Shown piece after piece: positions 47,598-55,717 of a stretch of 64,000 bases of DNA. This DNA comes from Bacillaceae bacterium IKA-2. GTDB lineage: Bacteria; Bacillota; Bacilli; Bacillales; Anaerobacillaceae. Below the pieces are notes generated by a model that worked only from the letters and a program-made list of their open reading frames with translations, was not told the DNA's origin and did not search any database. Numbering within the stretch: the stretch's first letter is position 1; each line of letters begins with the position of its first letter. The stretch lies in NCBI GenBank assembly GCA_031761875.1, contig CP134492.1, positions 2,418,001-2,482,000 of the forward strand, in the 5' to 3' direction. The position numbers and the translations under genes are program-made.

Positions 47598-47804
47598 CTA
47601 TTCATCGTTGCCTTCAAACCAATTTTGAAATGATTTTTTGGGAATTAAAATTCTGCTTCCAACAAATGCTACGTGGAATTTTTTAGAATGAACTAATTCA
47701 TACGCTTGCCCTCTTCCAATTTTTAAAAAGTTTGCGACATCTTTTACAGTTAAAACATCAGGATAATCAGATAATCTTTGCAATTTATATTCCTCCGAAG
47801 ACAT
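47598..47804 (-). CDS. Excisionase/MerR-like HTH protein
   Basis: This 68-residue protein has the HTH_17 pattern: LTVKDVANFLKIGRGQAYELVHSKKFHVAFVGSRILIPKKSFQNW. Such proteins next to an integrase are usually excisionases (Xis), which bend DNA at the attachment site and drive excision. It lies 124 bp upstream of the integrase on the same strand. Confidence 0.85.
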   Translation of the reverse strand: MSSEEYKLQRLSDYPDVLTVKDVANFLKIGRGQAYELVHSKKFHVAFVGSRILIPKKSFQNWFEGNDE

Positions 47805-47889
47805 TTACTCTTAATCAACTTTTTCTTGTTTTCTGTAAAATACTGCTTTCTTGGTGACCCACATTAATGAATAATTAATAGAACGTGGG

Positions 47890-47991
47890 TTATTTCTTTT
47901 TATTTTCATCTAATTCTTTTGTCCATTGTTCAATTAATTTTAATGCTCGCTTTCTACCATCTTCATTCATTTTTTCTTTGTTTTTTTCCAT
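47890..47991 (-). CDS. 33-residue peptide with RBS hairpin
   Basis: An ORF with ATG at 47989-47991, seven bases after GGAGG; it encodes a charged helical peptide, MEKNKEKMNEDGRKRALK then LIEQWTKELDENKKK. The GGAGG lies inside a strong hairpin at about 47994-48032 (AAAACCTC / GAGGTTTT and AATACAAA / TTTGTATT). Similar tiny peptides occur on Bacillus mobile elements, but I cannot name a family. Confidence 0.45.
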   Translation of the reverse strand: MEKNKEKMNEDGRKRALKLIEQWTKELDENKKK

Positions 47992-47993
47992 AA

Positions 47994-48032
47994 AAAAACC
48001 TCCAATACAAAAGATTTGTATTAAGAGGTTTT
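47994..48032 (-). promoter_or_regulatory. Hairpin that sequesters a GGAGG site
   Basis: Read on the minus strand, ACCTC pairs with GAGGT and an inner 8-bp stem ATACAAA/TTTGTAT closes the structure. It is followed by seven T residues. It can be an attenuator, a terminator for a transcript arriving from the right, or an RBS lock on the 33-residue peptide. Confidence 0.5.
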
Positions 48033-48055
48033 CTTCCTTTTCTTTTTAATTTTCT

Positions 48056-48175
48056 CCAATCCCGAAAAAGGGATAACTTTTTGATTACTAACTCAGTTCT
48101 TTTATAAACAGAACATCCTTTTATACTGCTTTCACATTGAAGGCATAGGCTTCAAGAAGTTTATTAATGATCTCT
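48056..48175 (-). pseudogene. Decayed duplicate of the 3' end of the neighbouring 275-residue gene
   Basis: This stretch matches the last 120 bp of the gene at 48199-49026: both have the same GGGATAACTTTTTGA beginning, CTTTCACATTGAA, then CATAGGC, CAAGAA and ATGATCTCTTA at matching spacing, with drift between. It has no long open frame. It points to a tandem duplication followed by deletion or decay of one copy. Confidence 0.7.
48059..48074. repeat. RTCCC-N6-GGGAY palindrome, copy 1
   Basis: ATCCCGAAAAAGGGAT. One of four 16-bp sites that bracket the 275-residue gene. Copies 1 and 2 are followed by the same ACTTTTTGA. Confidence 0.75.
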
Positions 48176-48198
48176 TACAACCGCTATTTAAAAGTCCG

Positions 48199-49026
48199 CT
48201 ATCCCCGATACGGGATAACTTTTTGACTTCTAAACCGATCTTTTAAATAGTCAACGTAATTTTCTAATGCTTTCACATTGAATTCATAGGCCCCAAGAAA
48301 AATTAGTTTTTTATGATCTCTTAGGAATGCGTCACAAATGTAGATGTGACTATTGTCTTTTCCAAGAAATGTTTTTGTTAACTCTTCTATAGTACCAAGT
48401 TTAATATTATGTGAGCGAATAAAAAACTCCAATGAATAAAAACGTTGGCGACGGTCTATTCGTAAGAACAATTGTTCAGGTTCATCTTCAAAAATCTTCC
48501 CCTTTAAAAAATGATTTTGAACTATTTTCGCTCCAATTTGTCTGGAATTTGGTTTCTCCTTAGCTACCTTAAATGCATCAGCAATTGAAATGCTAGCAGA
48601 ATTCTTTAACTCATACTCATCAAAAGAAACGTTTTGGAACTCCCGTTGACGGTTCATATATTCAATAGGAATATCCAGAAAAGGTGCTAATTCAAAATAG
48701 CGAAGGGTTGGCTTCAATTGGTTCTTTGGATTGTATTGAAAAAATTTATTAATAGATCCGCCAAATCCCATATCCTTAAGATCATCAAAAGTTAATTGAT
48801 TTAAAGCCATTGCCGCCTGTAATCGAAGCGGGACGGGTAATTTGATTAAGAAACGATTTAAATACACCATATTATTGGCTAGAAAAGGAACTTCTTTCCA
48901 ATATTCTTTTGAACTATACTTATGTTCTTTTATAAATTCATCTAGAGATATTTCGTCTTCAATGAATTTTATATCTATTTCCAATAGATCTTTTTGTGTT
49001 TGGTTAGGGCTAACTGGATAACTCAT
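48199..49026 (-). CDS. Unknown 275-residue protein bracketed by four palindromes
   Basis: A soluble, slightly acidic, mostly helical protein. Notable stretches: LIKLPVPLRLQAAMALNQLT, FLDIPIEYMNRQREFQNVSF, and QLFLRIDRRQRFYSLEFFIRSHNI. No transmembrane segment, no motif of a known nuclease, ATPase or transposase that I can see. Two 16-bp RTCCC-N6-GGGAY sites lie downstream (one overlaps its stop) and two upstream, and a decayed copy of its own 3' end lies next to it. It is transcribed away from the RIT recombinase trio. The context suggests a DNA-binding or mobility protein acting at its own flanking sites, which is inference. Confidence 0.7.
   Translation of the reverse strand: MSYPVSPNQTQKDLLEIDIKFIEDEISLDEFIKEHKYSSKEYWKEVPFLANNMVYLNRFLIKLPVPLRLQAAMALNQLTFDDLKDMGFGGSINKFFQYNPKNQLKPTLRYFELAPFLDIPIEYMNRQREFQNVSFDEYELKNSASISIADAFKVAKEKPNSRQIGAKIVQNHFLKGKIFEDEPEQLFLRIDRRQRFYSLEFFIRSHNIKLGTIEELTKTFLGKDNSHIYICDAFLRDHKKLIFLGAYEFNVKALENYVDYLKDRFRSQKVIPYRG
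48201..48216. repeat. RTCCC-N6-GGGAY palindrome, copy 2
   Basis: ATCCCCGATACGGGAT, overlapping the stop codon of the 275-residue gene. Confidence 0.75.
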
Positions 49027-49077
49027 AATGTATCACCTAGTAAAACCTTACCTCACAGCTAATATAAAATTAATGGA

Positions 49078-49093
49078 ATCCCCAAAAAGGGAC
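49078..49093. repeat. RTCCC-N6-GGGAY palindrome, copy 3
   Basis: ATCCCCAAAAAGGGAC, about 50 bp upstream of the 275-residue gene start. Followed by AAAACTTTGATTAG, similar to the tail of copy 1. Confidence 0.7.
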
Positions 49094-49139
49094 AAAACTT
49101 TGATTAGATAGTACGTTTATGTCTTCATATGTTTTATTT

Positions 49140-49155
49140 GTCCCAATTACGGGAT
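49140..49155. repeat. RTCCC-N6-GGGAY palindrome, copy 4
   Basis: GTCCCAATTACGGGAT, 47 bp from copy 3. It completes the bracket on the promoter side of the 275-residue gene. Confidence 0.7.
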
Positions 49156-49328
49156 AGGCGTTTATAAAAATCACGGTGAACAAATAATTTATAGTGTCGA
49201 CAGAAATCAGCCCCCTTTCATGATTATCACTTCAGTTAACTGAAGTGTATTGCTATCTTTCCGATGAAAGATTCGATTCCGTGGATATATTTGGAAATGA
49301 TATTGGACATACTCTTAATAGCATCAAA

Positions 49329-49389
49329 AAAGCCCAATCGATGGTTTTTGCACAGACTTATGCTGTGTTAATAACCACCCAATGGGCTT
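49329..49389. repeat. Nested inverted repeat, probable left end of the RIT element
   Basis: Outer arms AAGCCCAA / TTGGGCTT, middle TGGTT / AACCA, inner CACAG / CTGTG. It contains TGCACAGACTTAT (49349-49361), whose exact inverse ATAAGTCTGTGCA occurs at 53072-53084 beyond the recombinase trio. Probably a transposon terminus, though it could also act as a terminator. Confidence 0.6.
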
Positions 49390-49497
49390 CGCGATTGATT
49401 GCTAAATAAAACAAAATATTTATAGCTAAATTATATTACACGAACAATTCATTGTAAACAGTTTTTTAAATCAAAAAAATTTAGGAGGATCAAAAAA

Positions 49498-50526
49498 ATG
49501 ACAATCAATAGTGCTGCAATGAACTTACCTTCCCATACCGATAAAGGGAAATTAACAAATGAAAGTCTGTTTCAAAATAGAAAAGAGAAAGTAAAAATCT
49601 TCTCACCAATTGTCGAAGAATTTGCTAATTATTTGACAAAAATAGGTTACTCTGAGGGGCAAAGTCTAAAAGTGAAAAAATACAGTGTCACACGATTCAT
49701 AAAGCATATTTTTGAAAATGAGTTTAGTTGCTTTTCTAAAACACCACTAGAAAAATTTCACATTACTGAGTATGAAGAAATGCTAACTGTCAAAGTAAAT
49801 AAAAATTTAATACGAAAGCATCATCAATATAAAGAGCTACATAATGTCTCTCTTTTAAGTAAGTTCCTATATCAATCAAATTTATTAAATTTCACCTATA
49901 AGGTACCGAAAAAATTAAAATCACCATCTGGGCGGTCAAATAAATATAATCAAAAAGAATTAATTACTAAACTTTGTAAATCTATATTATCAAGAAATAC
50001 AGAAATAAAATTTCGTAATGTAGCGATACTTTTAATATTGGTCGATATTGGGTGTCGACCGATAGAGTTAAGCAATGTAAAGTTGTCAGATATAAATCTT
50101 CCAGAAAGACAGATCATCTTATATTGTAAAAAATCTGGACAAAGAACTCTTAAGCTCCAGCCGTTGGTAGTTACAGCGATTAAAAAATATTTAGAAACAA
50201 GGGGGCGGTATAAGCCAAACAATGATTATCTCTTTCTGAAAACAAATGGAAATGCTTTGCCAAGTTTAACTATATCTTCATTGATCTATGCTGAAAATAT
50301 GAGGGCGTTTAGTCAATCTTTAATTTCGCCAAATTCACTTCGTCATACGTATGCCACCAATGCACTTGAAAATAAAATCGATTTAATTGATGTAGCAAAA
50401 GCTATGGGTCATGAGCACTGGGCATCTACTATGATTTATCTTGAGCGGTCAAAAAAACGATTAAAAGACAACACACTCAAGCATAATCCTTTTCAGGATA
50501 AATGGGGTGAAATAATTGGCCATTAA
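49498..50526 (+). CDS. RIT-type tyrosine recombinase, first of three
   Basis: This 342-residue recombinase follows AGGAGG. It has a SAM-like N-terminal domain and a catalytic domain with DIGCRPIELSNVKL (Arg), a lysine strand ILYCKKSGQRTLKL, SPNSLRHTYATNAL, GHEHWASTMIYLER. In the usual HxxR box the histidine is replaced by asparagine (NSLR), which is unusual and might affect activity. It overlaps the next gene by 11 bp. Three adjacent recombinases of differing sequence define RIT elements (recombinases in trio). Confidence 0.85.
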   Translation: MTINSAAMNLPSHTDKGKLTNESLFQNRKEKVKIFSPIVEEFANYLTKIGYSEGQSLKVKKYSVTRFIKHIFENEFSCFSKTPLEKFHITEYEEMLTVKVNKNLIRKHHQYKELHNVSLLSKFLYQSNLLNFTYKVPKKLKSPSGRSNKYNQKELITKLCKSILSRNTEIKFRNVAILLILVDIGCRPIELSNVKLSDINLPERQIILYCKKSGQRTLKLQPLVVTAIKKYLETRGRYKPNNDYLFLKTNGNALPSLTISSLIYAENMRAFSQSLISPNSLRHTYATNALENKIDLIDVAKAMGHEHWASTMIYLERSKKRLKDNTLKHNPFQDKWGEIIGH

Positions 50527-51586
50527 TCGTCAGAGCAGCCTAGATATAGATGAAGTTTGTTTAGAATTTGGAATTAACAAAAGTGATTTACTAGCGCTAG
50601 TTGAGAATGGTGGCTTGGCGGGGATTGAAAAAAAAGACAAAAAGACTTCTTCCACGTTTGTTTTTCAAAGTTTCTTAACTGCACTAGAAGCTAGCCAGAT
50701 ATCAAATATTCGGTCAGATAGAACTACTCAAAATTATACGAGCTTAATAAAGCGCTTTCTGAGCTATTTAGAAGATAAATCTATATTTTTTGAAGAATTA
50801 AATGAGAAAATAATTTTGGAATTCCTTTTAAAAAAAGGTGAAGAACTAAATACTCTTTCAATAGGGACAATAAATACGTATTTTGCGATCGTTAGAAAAG
50901 TGGCCTCTTATGCTTACGAAAACGATATAGTTAGCAAAAATATAAATTATCGATTTAAAAAATGTTCCTATTACACTTTGCCAAAGTACTTTAGTCATCA
51001 ACAGCTAGGAAATATATTCCTTTTAGTTTTCCAGAGGAATTACTGCTACCTATGGAAAGCCATTTTTACTACTTTACTATATACTGGTCTACGTGTCAGT
51101 GAAGTAGCAAATTTAACAGTTAAAGATTTTGATATGGAAGATGGTTTTATTAAAACAATAGGTAAGGGGCAAAAGCCGCGACAAATACCTATCTATCCTG
51201 AGGTAAAAGAGGCAGTCCAAGAATATTTCAATATCTACAATGTAACATGGAGCAAAAATAATGAAGAATTCCTATTTTGTAAAGACTTTGGTTCAAATAG
51301 AAAAAGAAATGTTAAATCTTACAGCATTCAGTATACATTAAAAGAAATCACTAAAAAATTGAAATTCCCATCCAATTTAACAGTTCATTCTTTTCGCCAT
51401 ACTTTTGCTGTAAATTGTTTGAAACAAGGAATGAAAATTGAATATCTTGGCCAACTCTTAGGCCATAGCGATCCAACTACAACAGCAATTTACACAAAAT
51501 TGTTGCCTCATGATTTACAATTAGAAGTACAGGATAAGTTTCCTATTCCACTTGAAAAGATTATTCAGGAAGTATTAGGGAGTTAG
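50516..51586 (+). CDS. RIT-type tyrosine recombinase, second of three
   Basis: This 356-residue recombinase starts at a TTG inside the end of the first gene, with GGGGTGA upstream, implying coupled translation. Catalytic boxes: YTGLRVSEVANL, VHSFRHTFAVNCL, LGHSDPTTTAIYTKL, all residues present. An N-terminal extension (FGINKSDLLALVENGGLAGIEKK) precedes the core-binding domain. One base separates its stop from the third gene. Confidence 0.88.
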   Translation: MAINRQSSLDIDEVCLEFGINKSDLLALVENGGLAGIEKKDKKTSSTFVFQSFLTALEASQISNIRSDRTTQNYTSLIKRFLSYLEDKSIFFEELNEKIILEFLLKKGEELNTLSIGTINTYFAIVRKVASYAYENDIVSKNINYRFKKCSYYTLPKYFSHQQLGNIFLLVFQRNYCYLWKAIFTTLLYTGLRVSEVANLTVKDFDMEDGFIKTIGKGQKPRQIPIYPEVKEAVQEYFNIYNVTWSKNNEEFLFCKDFGSNRKRNVKSYSIQYTLKEITKKLKFPSNLTVHSFRHTFAVNCLKQGMKIEYLGQLLGHSDPTTTAIYTKLLPHDLQLEVQDKFPIPLEKIIQEVLGS

Positions 51587-51587
51587 A

Positions 51588-52535
51588 ATGAAAACACTAT
51601 TAGAAGAAATAAACTCATTTTTAGACTATTCTTTTTTCTCGATAAAAACACGTAAGGCATATAAGTTACGACTTGATGAATTTTCATTTGAATTGGCAGA
51701 GATGACTAACACAAATATTACTGAGGTTCATTTATCAAAAATATACTTGTATGTGGATAATAAGGGAGAATTCATTCGATATAAACCATTAGATATTGAG
51801 TTAGTTGAATCCTATTTTGTGAAAAATATGAAATATAAATCTAGGTCTTGGTTACGTTATTCTAGACAAGCATTAAGTAGCTTTTTCATTTATCTATTTC
51901 GAAAATACGATTTTATAAACATTGTCGATCAAATGTGTTTCAAAGCTACTGACTTTAGAGACAAAAGTAGGCCTGTAAAAATTCTTACTCGTCATCAGTT
52001 GTTAAGATTTTTTCATTGTATGGTAAGTAACAGCGATATTGTGGTTGAAGATATTCTGTTGTTTATAATTTTAATCACTACCGGAGGCAGAATATCAGAA
52101 GTTTTAGATTTGAAATTTGAGAATATCAACTGGGACGAAAAAACCGCTCTATTATCGAAAACAAAAAATAACAGAAATCGAATGTTAATTTTTCGAGATG
52201 AACTACCCAACGCAATTCGTTTCTATTGTAAAAAAAAACATATACAGGAGAATGATTACCTATTTTCTATCTCTTATAACGATGTCCGAAATAGACTAAG
52301 TTATTATTTGAAAATGGCAAATTTACCACATGTAAGGATACATTCTTTAAGGCATACATTTGCAACATTAATGTATGAATCAAATGGAGATATTTCTGTA
52401 ATAAAACAATTACTAGACCATAGTGGTTTATCTACTACTAAAAGTTATATTCATCCTAATTATGTTATAAATGGACAAATGAAAATAAAGGAAAATGAGG
52501 ATGTTTATAAAAACTTAGAATTTATGTTCGATTAA
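51588..52535 (+). CDS. RIT-type tyrosine recombinase, third of three
   Basis: This 315-residue recombinase has an ATG after GGGAG. Boxes: TTGGRISEVLDLKF, IHSLRHTFATLMYESNG, LLDHSGLSTTKSYIHPNYV. Catalytic residues are intact. The three genes together form the transposition module of a RIT element; each is thought to contribute a subunit. Confidence 0.88.
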   Translation: MKTLLEEINSFLDYSFFSIKTRKAYKLRLDEFSFELAEMTNTNITEVHLSKIYLYVDNKGEFIRYKPLDIELVESYFVKNMKYKSRSWLRYSRQALSSFFIYLFRKYDFINIVDQMCFKATDFRDKSRPVKILTRHQLLRFFHCMVSNSDIVVEDILLFIILITTGGRISEVLDLKFENINWDEKTALLSKTKNNRNRMLIFRDELPNAIRFYCKKKHIQENDYLFSISYNDVRNRLSYYLKMANLPHVRIHSLRHTFATLMYESNGDISVIKQLLDHSGLSTTKSYIHPNYVINGQMKIKENEDVYKNLEFMFD

Positions 52536-53071
52536 AATAAATTTTTACACAGTAAGGTTTGCTGAGTGCAGCCATCCAAAAAATCAAATGAAAAATGGTT
52601 GAATATTCGATTAAACCATGGCTTTACATGGAGATGCGGGAATGTTAGCAACGTTCGGCAAGCCAGCCTGTATTATTTTTGACTGTCCTCAAGACATAGT
52701 TGCCGTGCTCGCAAAGGCTCAAACCAAACCCCTATGAATAAGCATTGTATAAAATTTAAGCACTAAATTACGCTTTTGACGTGCCGCCTCTATTTCTAGT
52801 CCGTAGTGGCCCAAAAGATGGCAAAGCTAGTTCTATTCCATTGCTGTATTCTTCTGCAATAAAAATTACTCAATTTTTGTAAGTGGTTTTTAATTTAAAA
52901 TTCAAACTGGTAATTATGTCATGGCTCTTTTATTATGATCGCTACCCTGTCAAAAAAGAGAGGGCAAAACAACTGTGTTAAATAAAATCAATCGTGTTCA
53001 ACGAAGTCTTATGTATCAATGGTTTAATGTCACTGTAAGAAAACTAAGTTAAATAAGTTTAACCAGAAAAA
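52536..53071 (+). other. Tail of the RIT element, no gene identified
   Basis: This region has short open stretches such as MLATFGKPACIIFDCPQ (52645-52740) and GPKDGKASSIPLLYSSAIK (about 52805-52880) that look like remnants of genes, but none has a start site or length that I would call. I could not identify what they came from. Confidence 0.4.
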
Positions 53072-53097
53072 ATAAGTCTGTGCACAAATTTGTGCAC
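53072..53097. repeat. Probable right end of the RIT element with an 18-bp palindrome
   Basis: ATAAGTCTGTGCA at 53072-53084 is the inverse of 49349-49361; it overlaps the perfect palindrome GTGCACAAATTTGTGCAC (53080-53097). Together these would give an element of about 3.75 kb. Confidence 0.6.
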
Positions 53098-53465
53098 AAG
53101 GTGAGTGTGTGGTCAATAAGTTCTAAAATAAAATCGCCCTTCAAAATTAATCTGAAGGACGATTTTATTTACGCTTTATACTTCAACACACCTCATATAT
53201 GTGGAATAATGGTCCCAGATTGTCCTGGTAGTGTTTACGTTATTTTTGCCTGTTTTTAATTCCTTTTATTGCTTTTTAAAACAACATTCCTATTTATAAT
53301 ACCCATACAAAACCTTACAGACCTTGAACATGCTTCAAAGATCTGTTTCCGGATTTCATATCGATACCGGTGGTCGGGGTCGATATAGCGTAGAAACCAT
53401 TGATTTTATTAGGGTCTGCGCTTTTTATGTGTAAAATTTGTGTAAAAAAATTTAGATGTGTAAAT
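53098..53465. other. Intergenic region with a terminator hairpin
   Basis: A hairpin at 53126-53170 (AAATAAAATCG..CCTTCA / TGAAGG..CGATTTTATTT) is a good intrinsic terminator, probably of the recombinase operon. The rest (about 53170-53465) holds no gene I can support. Confidence 0.6.
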
Positions 53466-53777
53466 CTAATGATTTTTGCCATTTAATTTTTTTTCCACAG
53501 TCCACATGTGTATGTGTAGACTGTGGGTCACTACATAATAGACCACTAAATTTAGTGGATTAGCAAACTTATAGTGAATTATAAGCTCGCCATACTCTTT
53601 TATTTCAATTCGCTCTATTAACCCAAAGTTGTCTCCTCTAATTATTTTATTTTGACTTGAACTCTCATCATTAGTTTTCCTTGTATTATAGGTGTATTTA
53701 TAGTCAAGTACTTTAAAGGGAACATCAAGATGATGATTTATCACCTTATCTTTTCCCCTCCATTCAAGTGTTGGCAT
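53466..53777 (-). pseudogene. Chimeric remnant: 5' end of a type III Mod methylase joined to a recombinase-like tail
   Basis: The first 50 residues, MPTLEWRGKDKVINHHLDVP then FKVLDYKY and IIRGDN, are the start of a type III restriction methylase (Mod), which should continue into a DPPYN catalytic motif after about residue 60. Instead the frame runs into FGLIERIEIKEYGELIIHYKF, a pattern typical of the C-terminus of serine recombinases, and stops at 103 residues. It has a good AAGGAG site, so the chimera may be translated, but no catalytic motif remains. Confidence 0.7.
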
Positions 53778-53815
53778 TTAACCTACTCCTTAATTTGTCT
53801 TCTATTGATTACAGC

Positions 53816-53892
53816 CACAAGAATGTACCATCTCTGCCATGTTTTTTACCACCAGTTGCCACGAAATTTACCACTTGCTGTGAACGCGTTTA
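53816..53892. mobile_element. IS21-like terminal repeat remnant, left
   Basis: Read on the minus strand it contains GGTAAATTTCGTGGCAACTG, then GGTGGTAAAAAACATGGCAG and GGTACATTCTTGTGGC, the type of multiple repeats seen at IS21-family ends. No istA/istB genes follow. Confidence 0.55.
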
Positions 53893-53927
53893 CCAATAGA
53901 AAAACGTCATGGATTTTGAAGTGAAAA

Positions 53928-54001
53928 AACCTAATCCTCCTTATTTTACTGAGGAATTAGGCTTATGGTCTTCCGCAATCGCGCGATTGTGGAAGACCAT
54001 T
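53928..54001. terminator. Two adjacent hairpins upstream of the VOC gene
   Basis: First CCTAATCCTCC / GAGGAATTAGG (about 53930-53963), then ATGGTCTTCCGCAATCGC with its complement (53965-54000, one mismatch). The second is GC-rich and could terminate transcripts in both directions. Confidence 0.55.
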
Positions 54002-54105
54002 TTCTATTGAATAGTATATTTGAACTGTGCAGTATACTTTTGTTTCTCTCCTAATCATTAATTGATATAATTTACTTTATAATTAGTTGAGGAGGTTCCA
54101 TTTTT

Positions 54106-54552
54106 ATGAAACCACGAATTACAGTAATCACTTTAGGTGTAGATAATTTAGAAAAATCTTTGCATTTCTATCGTGATGGTCTTGGTCTACCCACAGAAGG
54201 CATAGTTGGTGAAGAATTTGAACATGGTGCAGTTGCCTTTTTTGACTTACAAACAGGACTAAAACTTGCCATTTGGAATCGCAAAGACATCGCAAATGAG
54301 TCAAAAGTTACTTTAACTGCATCAAGCCCTACCGAATTTACATTAGGTCACAATGTTAATAGTAAAGCCGAAGTCGATAAAGTAATGGAACAGGCAAAAC
54401 AGGCAGGAGCAACTATAACTGATCCCGCTCATGACACTTTTTGGGGTGGATACTCTGGTCACTTCCAAGACCCAGATGGTCACTTATGGGAAGTAGTTTG
54501 GAATCCATATTGGGATACAATTGAATCACTTATTTTTAATTATTACAGCTAG
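54106..54552 (+). CDS. VOC/glyoxalase-family protein
   Basis: This 148-residue protein follows GAGGAGG. Two beta-alpha-beta-beta-beta modules: RITVITLGVDNLEKSLHFYRDGLG and the second ending SGHFQDPDGHLWEVVWNPYW. The DPDGHLWE ending is the metal-site glutamate strand of many small VOC enzymes. Not a clear match to GloA or fosfomycin proteins. It lies between two IS21-like ends and may have moved with them. Confidence 0.85.
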   Translation: MKPRITVITLGVDNLEKSLHFYRDGLGLPTEGIVGEEFEHGAVAFFDLQTGLKLAIWNRKDIANESKVTLTASSPTEFTLGHNVNSKAEVDKVMEQAKQAGATITDPAHDTFWGGYSGHFQDPDGHLWEVVWNPYWDTIESLIFNYYS

Positions 54553-55114
54553 TAATCGCCGGCTTTTTTTACTGCACATCATTTAGTCTACTACGTAATA
54601 CAACAATTAGTCTGGACCGTTTGCAGAAGGTTGATCTTATTGAAATACAAAAATATTTATAACATTTTTGTATTTCAATACTAGGTTTTATATCTAATAT
54701 GACCAGAAGAATTGCAGTGGTAAACAGTCTGTCATTCTTTGGTACACTCCTTGTCATTTGGTGGTAAATGCTATGTCAGAGGTGGTACATTTCAGTGGCC
54801 GTAATCAGCTATTTATCAAAAAATAATAAAAGTAATAACCCTTTTCATTTATGTGCACATAACAATGCTCGAAGATTGATCCCTAAGAACAAGAAAAAGA
54901 TATTCCATGATTGGGATAGATGTTGGGATTGAAAAAAGATAGCTCATTCCTTAGATTTGAGTTATCATATATTAATTATTAATCAAAATTCCCTCACTCT
55001 TATATAATAACTGTCTGTTCTCAGGTGTATTAAATATGTCTGATATGATATTCACCTCCTTGATTGCAAAAGAAAAAACACTCATAATGAATGAGTGTTT
55101 TAGTTAATTAAATA
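54553..55114. other. 562-bp region with a long hairpin and an IS21-like end
   Basis: At 54639-54679 there is a hairpin with perfect 16-bp arms (ATTGAAATACAAAAAT and complement). At about 54762-54805 lie GGTGGTAAATGCTATGTCAG and GGTGGTACATTTCAGTGGC, an IS21-like end in inverse orientation to that at 53816. No gene seen. Confidence 0.5.
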
Positions 55115-55717
55115 TTAAAGAACAAAATCGGTTAGATAGTTACTTATACAAATTTTATTTTGAGAGTTTGAATCAAACGTTCTTTTCTCTACAACCAATT
55201 TATCTTCACCTCTGTGGTCACTAGGAATTACTAGATGAAAAGGGTCAATAGTAATTATATTGACATTAATATGCTTGCTCTCGCTATCAAGATCAACCAC
55301 ACAATAAATTCTTACTTCAATTTTCTGAGCCGAAAGAGTTTCTATATTTGCCTTAAAAACGTATTCCTCTTCTTCCTCTTGAAGTTCATAATATATACTA
55401 AGACACTGTTTTATTTTAGATCTATTTAATCTTACTTGATCAATTTTTCCTCTTTCTATAATACTAGGATCTTGGTGGAATTGGTAAAGTATATCTGTAA
55501 TATCTCTAGGAGTTCTATTACTTAAATAGTTAGTAAACAATAAATCTTTATTAATTCGAGATTTTTTCACATTATTATTATAAAAATTAAATTCAGTTTT
55601 ATACTCGTCAGTAATATCTTCCTTAAAGCTATTACCTTTAAATTCATTCGATAATACTGCTCTAAAAGAGGTTCTTCTAGGAACTTTTTCGAATGATTTC
55701 AGGAAATTAGTTTCCAT
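55115..55717 (-). CDS. Putative toxin partnered with a Panacea antitoxin
   Basis: This 200-residue protein starts inside the last codons of the Panacea gene (11-bp overlap), the tight arrangement of toxin-antitoxin operons. It has a basic N-terminal part (LKSFEKVPRRTSFRAVLSNE) and a beta-rich C-terminal part (YVFKANIETLSAQKIEVRIYC, IITIDPFHLVIPSDHRGE). I do not recognise a catalytic motif. Panacea antitoxins are known to pair with many unrelated toxins, so this is a good candidate for an unassigned toxin. A GAGTGT hairpin follows (about 55075-55103). Confidence 0.65.
   Translation of the reverse strand: METNFLKSFEKVPRRTSFRAVLSNEFKGNSFKEDITDEYKTEFNFYNNNVKKSRINKDLLFTNYLSNRTPRDITDILYQFHQDPSIIERGKIDQVRLNRSKIKQCLSIYYELQEEEEEYVFKANIETLSAQKIEVRIYCVVDLDSESKHINVNIITIDPFHLVIPSDHRGEDKLVVEKRTFDSNSQNKICISNYLTDFVL

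Noticed and set aside
52550..52740. Group II intron 5' end (GTGCAGCC...)
   Set aside because: No domain V hairpin or reverse transcriptase frame follows.
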